Source: Gemmatimonadota bacterium (GTDB lineage: Bacteria > Gemmatimonadota > Gemmatimonadetes > Palauibacterales > Palauibacteraceae). From it: DNA of 11,034 nucleotides. The notes below the pieces were generated by a model. That model searched no databases. It worked only from the letters and a program-made list of their open reading frames with translations, and had not been told where the DNA came from. Below are positions 6,570 to 11,034 of this stretch, piece by piece. The stretch lies in assembly GCA_016649455.1 (NCBI GenBank), contig JAENXO010000045.1, positions 1-11,034 on the forward strand. Direction: 5' to 3'. Positions within the stretch are counted from its first letter, which is position 1. Each line of letters begins with the position of its first letter. Position numbers and translations under genes: made by a program.

Positions 6570-9263
6570 TCAGTCGAGTCCGAATGCCGCCTTCTTCTCG
6601 AGCAGCCGTTGGTAGCGCTGCTCGAGCGACGCGGCCTTCTCGCGCTCACGATTGACGACCTCCACCGGCGCGCGCTCGAGGAATCCCGAATTCTCGAGCT
6701 TGCTTCGGGCCGACAACAGCAGGCCCGAAAGGCGCTCGAGCTCCGTGACCAACCGTTGCCGCTCGCGGTCGAGATCGATCACGTCACGCAGGGGCAGGAA
6801 CAACTCACCACCCGTCCGCAGAACTGCGTGCGCGCCCGGCTCGCCCACAGGGGAAGAAGCCGCTGTTTCCAACTTCTCGAGGCGGGCGAGCAGTCTCAGT
6901 CCGTCCGATTCCGCATTCAGTGCTGCGGCGAGTGCCGGCGGCGGATCCACGATAACGAGGTCGATGCGCCGGCCCGGGTCAATTGAATACTCGGAACGCA
7001 GATTCCGGACCGAACTGACGACGTCCTGCAACGCCTCGATCGACCCTTCGGCCTTCGCGTCCAGTTCATCCGGCCGCGATTCCGGCCACGGTCCGAGTAG
7101 CAGCGTGTCCTCGGAGCTGCGGCCGGGCATATGGCAGAACAATTCCTCCGTTATGAACGGCATGATCGGATGCAGCAGCCTGAGCCACCCATCCATCACG
7201 GTCGCGAGCGTTGCGGCAGCCGCATCGCGGCTCGCCTCGCCCCTGTCACCCCGCAGCCGCGGTTTCACTAACTCGACGTACCAGTCGGCGAATTCGCTCC
7301 ACACGAAATGGTAGGCTGCCTCGGCGGCTTCATGAAGTCGAAATCTGGTCAGGCCATCCGTAACGGTCCGGGTGGCCTCCGAGAGGCGCGCCAGAATCCA
7401 GCGGTCAGCGATCTCCAGTTCCAGAGTGCGAGGGTCACGCGAGACGTCATCTCCGGACAGGTAACCGAGGGCAAACCTCGCCGCATTCCAGATCTTGTTG
7501 GCGAAATTGCGTCCCACCCGGAACGACGAATCGAGATCCTCATGATCCAGTTGCAGATCCGTTCCGAGCGCCGCGGCGCTCACGAGCGTGTATCGCATAG
7601 CGTCGGCGCCGAACATCTCGACGACCCGCAACGGATCGATCCCGTTTCCGAGCGACTTCGACATACGCCGCCCCTGCGCGTCACGGACCGTGCCGTGCAG
7701 CAGTACGTCCGTGAACGGCAGTTCTCCCCGGAATTCGATCCCGGCCATGACCATTCGCGCGACCCAGAAGAACAGAATCTCCGGGGCCGTGCTCAGGGTG
7801 TTGGTTGGATAGAAAGTCCTGATGTCTTCCGAATCCTCCGGCCAGCCGAGTGTGCTGAACGGCCACAACCACGAACTGAACCACGTATCGAGAACGTCCG
7901 GATCCTGTTCGACCTGTCCGCCGCACGCGGGGCACGACTCCAGCTCCTCCCGGGACACTGCGATCTCTCCGCATTCCGGGTCCTGGCAGTACCAGACCGG
8001 GATCCGATGCCCCCACCACAGCTGCCGGCTGATGCACCAGTCGCGGACATTCGTCATCCAGTGTTCGTACGTCGCACCGAATCGCTCCGGGTGGAAGCGC
8101 AGATCACCTGCCCGGAAGGCAGCCAGAGCCGGCTCAGCCAGCGGTTTCATGCGGACGAACCACTGCAGGCTCAGGCGCGGCTCCACGATGGTGTCACAGC
8201 GATAGCAGTGGCCCACGGAGTGGACGTGCGTTTCGACCTTCTCCAGCAGGCCGGCCGCCTTCAGGTCGGTAAGTATCCTCTCCCTCGCCTCGAATCGGTC
8301 CAGTCCACGGTATGCCTCCGGCGCGTTATCGTTGAGGGTCGCATCGCCGTGCATGACGTTGAGCTCTGTCAGCCCGTGCCGTCTGCCGATTTCGAAGTCG
8401 TTCGGATCGTGGGCAGGCGTGACCTTCACGAACCCGGATCCGAATTCCGGGTCGACGAACTCGTCCGCCACGATCGGGATCTGACGCCCGGTAAGCGGAA
8501 GCTCGACCTCCCTGCCGACCAGCTCGGCCGTGTCCCCGTCCGCGGGATGAACGGCCACGGCCGTGTCACCCAGCATCGTCTCCGGACGCGTGGTCGCGAC
8601 CGTGATCCAACGGCCGGGCTCGTCCACCAGGGGATATCGGATATGCCACAGCTTCCCCTCAACTTCCTGGTGTTCCGCCTCTTCGTTGGACAGGGCCGTT
8701 TGGCAGCGGGGGCACCAGTTGATGATGTAGTTGCCCCGGTAGATAAGACCTTTCTCGTAGAGCTGGACGAACACCTCGCGTACGGCCCGGGAGAGGCCCG
8801 GGTCGAGGGTGAACCGGGTGCGGTCCCAGTCGCACGAACATCCAATCACCTTGAGCTGCTCGATGATCGTGTTGCCGTACGTATCGACCCACTCCCACAC
8901 ACGCTCCACGAACGCTTCTCGTCCGAGGTCCTGTCGCGTGAGTCCTTCATTCCCGAGTTGTCGCTCCACGACGTTCTGGGTCGCGATGCCGGCGTGATCG
9001 GTACCTGGAATCCACATCGCGTCCCGGCCCAGCATTCTCTCGAATCGGATCAGGACGTCCTGGATCGTGTTGTTCAGCCCATGTCCCATGTGCAGCGCCG
9101 CGGTGACGTTCGGCGGAGGGATCGCGATCACATACGGATCTGTGGCGTCTGACGCCTCGACGTGGAACGCGCCACGGTCGAGCCAACGCCGGTACAGGGC
9201 AGGTTCGATCCCGGACGGGTCATACCGGGATTCCAGGATGGGTCCGACTGGTGATTCGCTCAT
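6570..9263 (-). CDS. valS: Valyl-tRNA synthetase
   Basis: A cytoplasmic class I synthetase charging tRNA(Val), 897 residues, full length. The HIGH signature is LHMGHG (57-62) after PPPNVTAA. The CP1 editing domain, which removes mischarged threonine, has TTRPETMLGDTAVAVHP (224-240). Cys pairs suited to zinc lie at 184/187, 353/356, 426/431 and 444/447. The KMSKS loop is RMSKS (533-537), with the catalytic second Lys as Lys536 and the first Lys replaced by Arg. An anticodon-binding helical domain covers about 615-770. The C-terminal tRNA-binding coiled coil (about 825-893) is typical of ValS and separates it from IleS and LeuS. The ATG at 9263 gives the standard N terminus. The lipoprotein gene begins 2 nt after its stop. 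No T-box-like leader is visible. Confidence 0.98.
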   Translation of the reverse strand: MSESPVGPILESRYDPSGIEPALYRRWLDRGAFHVEASDATDPYVIAIPPPNVTAALHMGHGLNNTIQDVLIRFERMLGRDAMWIPGTDHAGIATQNVVERQLGNEGLTRQDLGREAFVERVWEWVDTYGNTIIEQLKVIGCSCDWDRTRFTLDPGLSRAVREVFVQLYEKGLIYRGNYIINWCPRCQTALSNEEAEHQEVEGKLWHIRYPLVDEPGRWITVATTRPETMLGDTAVAVHPADGDTAELVGREVELPLTGRQIPIVADEFVDPEFGSGFVKVTPAHDPNDFEIGRRHGLTELNVMHGDATLNDNAPEAYRGLDRFEARERILTDLKAAGLLEKVETHVHSVGHCYRCDTIVEPRLSLQWFVRMKPLAEPALAAFRAGDLRFHPERFGATYEHWMTNVRDWCISRQLWWGHRIPVWYCQDPECGEIAVSREELESCPACGGQVEQDPDVLDTWFSSWLWPFSTLGWPEDSEDIRTFYPTNTLSTAPEILFFWVARMVMAGIEFRGELPFTDVLLHGTVRDAQGRRMSKSLGNGIDPLRVVEMFGADAMRYTLVSAAALGTDLQLDHEDLDSSFRVGRNFANKIWNAARFALGYLSGDDVSRDPRTLELEIADRWILARLSEATRTVTDGLTRFRLHEAAEAAYHFVWSEFADWYVELVKPRLRGDRGEASRDAAAATLATVMDGWLRLLHPIMPFITEELFCHMPGRSSEDTLLLGPWPESRPDELDAKAEGSIEALQDVVSSVRNLRSEYSIDPGRRIDLVIVDPPPALAAALNAESDGLRLLARLEKLETAASSPVGEPGAHAVLRTGGELFLPLRDVIDLDRERQRLVTELERLSGLLLSARSKLENSGFLERAPVEVVNREREKAASLEQRYQRLLEKKAAFGLD

Positions 9264-9305
9264 CGACTCTGGGGTTCAGGGAGCGGGCGCGGACGACGGT
9301 CCGAT

Positions 9306-9334
9306 AGTCTAACCGGATGCCCAGACGGTGGCGA
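9306..9334 (-). promoter_or_regulatory. Weak candidate promoter for valS
   Basis: In the gap before valS the minus strand has TCGCCA (9329-9334) and TAGACT (9306-9311), separated by 17 nt and each matching 4 of 6 consensus positions. A start near 9299 would leave a leader of about 35 nt. The match is weak and could be chance in 86 nt; the alternative is read-through from the upstream genes. I see no convincing terminator in this gap. Confidence 0.22.
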
Positions 9335-9349
9335 GGCGACTCAGGCCGG

Positions 9350-10225
9350 TCAGGGATTCGGCTCGCCGGCGGGGCCCGACGACAATGTGGTATCCGCCGC
9401 GGCCGCAGAGTCGACCGCTGCCTGCCTGGTCCGTTCGGCGGCCATCCGATCCTCGATCGACTCGTTCCGCTCCTCCATCGTCTCTTCGATGTCGGCCATC
9501 ATGTCCTGCCGCCGGATCAGCTCAAGGTCTCTCAGCGCTGCTCGGGCTTCCCGGCCGTTTGGTCCTTCCTCGGCAAACATGGCCCCGACATTCATCGGAA
9601 TGACTACGCCACCAAGCACCAGGCCGTCCGGCGTGACACCCCATTCGTCATCGCCCTCTCCAGTCAGCCAGTCCGTCGCCTTCCTGCGCTGCTCTTCGGT
9701 CAGGGCCAGGCTGTCGAGCAACTGGGACAACCGGGCACGGATCGCACCCTCGGCGCGCGCCCAACGGCTCTGGATGTACTCCGGCATCTGCTCGTCCTCG
9801 AAGTCCTTCCACAACCGTTCATCCCCTTCGTGCGGCTGGAGCTTCTCGGCGTTGCTCATCCCGAGTCCCTCGTCGTCTTCCCTCCCGCCCGCGACCGGCC
9901 TCGGGTCGCCTGTCGGCGCGGTCTCCCGTTCCGGCGCTGGCGCCAGGTCATCAGGATCAGGTGGCAACTGGATCAGACGCTGCTCGTCTGGCGCAACGGT
10001 TTCCTCAGGGGCGATCGGACGGACTTCGATGACCTGCATTCCTTCCGGAGCCCGGACGATCTGAGGCATAGAGTCGAATCGTGCCGCACGCAATTGGAGC
10101 TCCTGAGCGGCCCAGAAGAACAGCAGTGCGTGGGCGAGCGCGGACAGAACGAGCCCGGTCCACCAGGCGCGCCTGTACCTCCGCTTGGCCTCGGATACGA
10201 GACTGGTGGGCGGTTTCTCGCTCAC
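9350..10225 (-). CDS. Membrane-anchored protein with TonB/TolA-like N-terminal helix
   Basis: A 291-residue protein I cannot assign to a named family. It has a basic cytoplasmic N terminus (KRRYRR, 14-19) and one transmembrane helix at about 21-40. That helix contains Ser28-Ala-Leu-Ala-His32, the SxxxH pattern of TonB and TolA helices that interact with ExbB/ExbD or TolQ/TolR. A Pro/Glu-rich periplasmic segment follows (about 67-112), then a mixed region (135-190), a short hydrophobic stretch LVLGGVVIPMNVGAM (202-216), and a highly charged helix, likely coiled coil, at about 224-275. No TonB C-terminal domain is recognisable. The start is GTG, 13 nt after the aminotransferase stop, with a weak GGA upstream; the next Met is residue 53, beyond the transmembrane helix, which supports the GTG. 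A role as energy transducer or envelope-spanning adaptor is inference. Confidence 0.75.
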   Translation of the reverse strand: MSEKPPTSLVSEAKRRYRRAWWTGLVLSALAHALLFFWAAQELQLRAARFDSMPQIVRAPEGMQVIEVRPIAPEETVAPDEQRLIQLPPDPDDLAPAPERETAPTGDPRPVAGGREDDEGLGMSNAEKLQPHEGDERLWKDFEDEQMPEYIQSRWARAEGAIRARLSQLLDSLALTEEQRRKATDWLTGEGDDEWGVTPDGLVLGGVVIPMNVGAMFAEEGPNGREARAALRDLELIRRQDMMADIEETMEERNESIEDRMAAERTRQAAVDSAAAADTTLSSGPAGEPNP

Positions 10226-10238
10226 GCGTCGCTTCCGC

Positions 10239-11034
10239 TCACAGCGCCTGTCTCACTCGATCGCAGGCCAGGTCGTACGCTTCGGGAGGCAGGGTCAGGG
10301 AAGCCCGAACGTACCCTTCCCCGCCCGGTCCCATGGCGGAGCCGGGCAGGAACACGACATGCGCGTCCTGCAGCATCCGGCGACAGAATGACTCGGATGT
10401 CTCATTCCCCGGTACGCGCAACCACAAATAGAGGGTGGCTTTCGGGCTCTCCAGCTCGAACCCCGCCGAACGGAAAGCGCGCACGGCTGCGTCCCGGCGC
10501 ACGCGCAAACTCTCGACGGTGTCCCGAATCCACGGGTCAGGATCGCGCAACACGGCGGCTCCCGCCGCCTGGATCGCGAGATACGAGCCGGAATCGAAGA
10601 ACGTCTTGACTCTGCGGAGTGCACCGATCAGCGCGGGGCTGCCGGTGGCCCAGCCCAGGCGCCAGCCGGTCATGTTGTATGTCTTGGAAAACGAATGCAG
10701 CTCGATCCCGACCTCCCGGCCACCGGCGACCTCGAGCAGGCCGGGAGCCCGGTAGCCATCGTACGTCACCTCCGAGTAGGCGTTGTCCCACAACAGTGTT
10801 GCCCCGCGCTCGGCGCACGCGACGACGACTTCCTCCAGGTACGAAATGCCTGGCGCCGCCGAGGTCGGGTTGTTCGGATAGTTGAGGTACACAAGCCGGA
10901 GTCGGCCCGGGGCCGCGAGGATCCGTTCCGGGGGCACGAGAAATCCGTTCTCGGCCCGCAGCGTCTCACGAACGATTCGTGCCGAAGCGAAGAATGAGCC
11001 TCCGAAGTACGGAGCGTATCCCGGATCCGGCACG
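10239..11034 (-). CDS. PLP aminotransferase class I/II, 5' end cut by window edge
   Basis: The C-terminal two thirds of a fold-type I aminotransferase; 264 residues are visible and the frame runs off the right edge. Visible active-site elements are PDPGYAPY, YLNYPNNPTSA (the Asn that contacts PLP), DNAYSEVTY (the Asp that pairs with the pyridine N, and Tyr), SFSKTYNMTGWRLGW with Lys117 of the fragment as the Schiff-base lysine, and the substrate-carboxylate Arg in VRASLTLP (Arg243 of the fragment). The motif style resembles LL-diaminopimelate and succinyl-diaminopimelate aminotransferases, which would place it in lysine and peptidoglycan synthesis. Aspartate or other amino acid aminotransferases share these motifs, so substrate is not fixed. 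The first visible codon is GTG (Val) but is internal: about 100 residues of the N-terminal domain should lie outside the window. The membrane-protein gene follows 13 nt later. Confidence 0.93.
   Translation of the reverse strand, partial: VPDPGYAPYFGGSFFASARIVRETLRAENGFLVPPERILAAPGRLRLVYLNYPNNPTSAAPGISYLEEVVVACAERGATLLWDNAYSEVTYDGYRAPGLLEVAGGREVGIELHSFSKTYNMTGWRLGWATGSPALIGALRRVKTFFDSGSYLAIQAAGAAVLRDPDPWIRDTVESLRVRRDAAVRAFRSAGFELESPKATLYLWLRVPGNETSESFCRRMLQDAHVVFLPGSAMGPGGEGYVRASLTLPPEAYDLACDRVRQAL

Noticed and set aside
7308..9152. 614-codon open frame on the plus strand
   Set aside because: It lies wholly antisense to valS, has no recognisable domain, and such long opposite frames are expected in GC-rich coding DNA with strong third-position bias.
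9264..9349. T-box or other leader riboswitch before valS
   Set aside because: The gap is only 86 nt, with no T-box-like conserved sequence and no terminator hairpin with a T-run.
9317..10609. 430-codon open frame on the plus strand
   Set aside because: Antisense to the membrane-anchored protein and the aminotransferase, rich in Arg and Pro as in shadow frames, with no motif.

Overview
The window is GC-rich bacterial DNA in which every gene I can support lies on the minus strand, so the biology reads from the right edge to the left. The gene content is chromosomal and mostly housekeeping; I see no insertion sequence, integrase, CRISPR array, tRNA or rRNA. The organism is a diderm, shown by lipoprotein signals, a TonB/TolA-like anchor and a heptose-bisphosphate-phosphatase-type domain. 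It has an aerobic respiratory chain and a selenocysteine pathway. The style of the Ig-like lipoprotein, the Asp-Ser-rich linker and the GC content suggest Gemmatimonadota or a neighbouring FCB-group lineage. That placement is inference only.

Layout in transcription order: (1) a PLP aminotransferase of the LL-diaminopimelate/aspartate type, cut by the right edge; (2) after 13 nt, a single-pass membrane protein with a TonB/TolA-like SxxxH transmembrane anchor and no TonB C-terminal domain; (3) after 97 nt, valS; (4) after 2 nt, a lipoprotein with SbsA-type Ig-like domains; (5) overlapping by 4 nt (GTGA), selA; (6) overlapping by 1 nt (TGATG), a fused gene encoding a GmhB/HisB-N-type HAD phosphatase followed by PurN; (7) after 9 nt, purH. 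A hairpin directly follows the purH stop. A 217-nt gap then holds a good sigma70-like promoter and two inverted repeats in the predicted leader of coxB, whose 3' end is cut off by the left edge.

valS, the lipoprotein gene, selA, the gmhB-purN fusion and purH are so tightly packed that they very probably form one transcript; the two upstream genes may belong to it too. PurN and PurH both use 10-formyl-tetrahydrofolate in de novo purine synthesis, so their pairing is expected. The phosphatase domain fused to PurN and the selenocysteine gene in the same cluster are the unexpected parts. coxB starts a separate respiratory unit with its own promoter.

The most interesting observation is the phosphatase-PurN fusion, with an SD-preceded internal TTG exactly at the domain junction. 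Next are the TonB-like anchor without a TonB domain and the structured leader of coxB. I found no clear sign of a new defence or mobile system.
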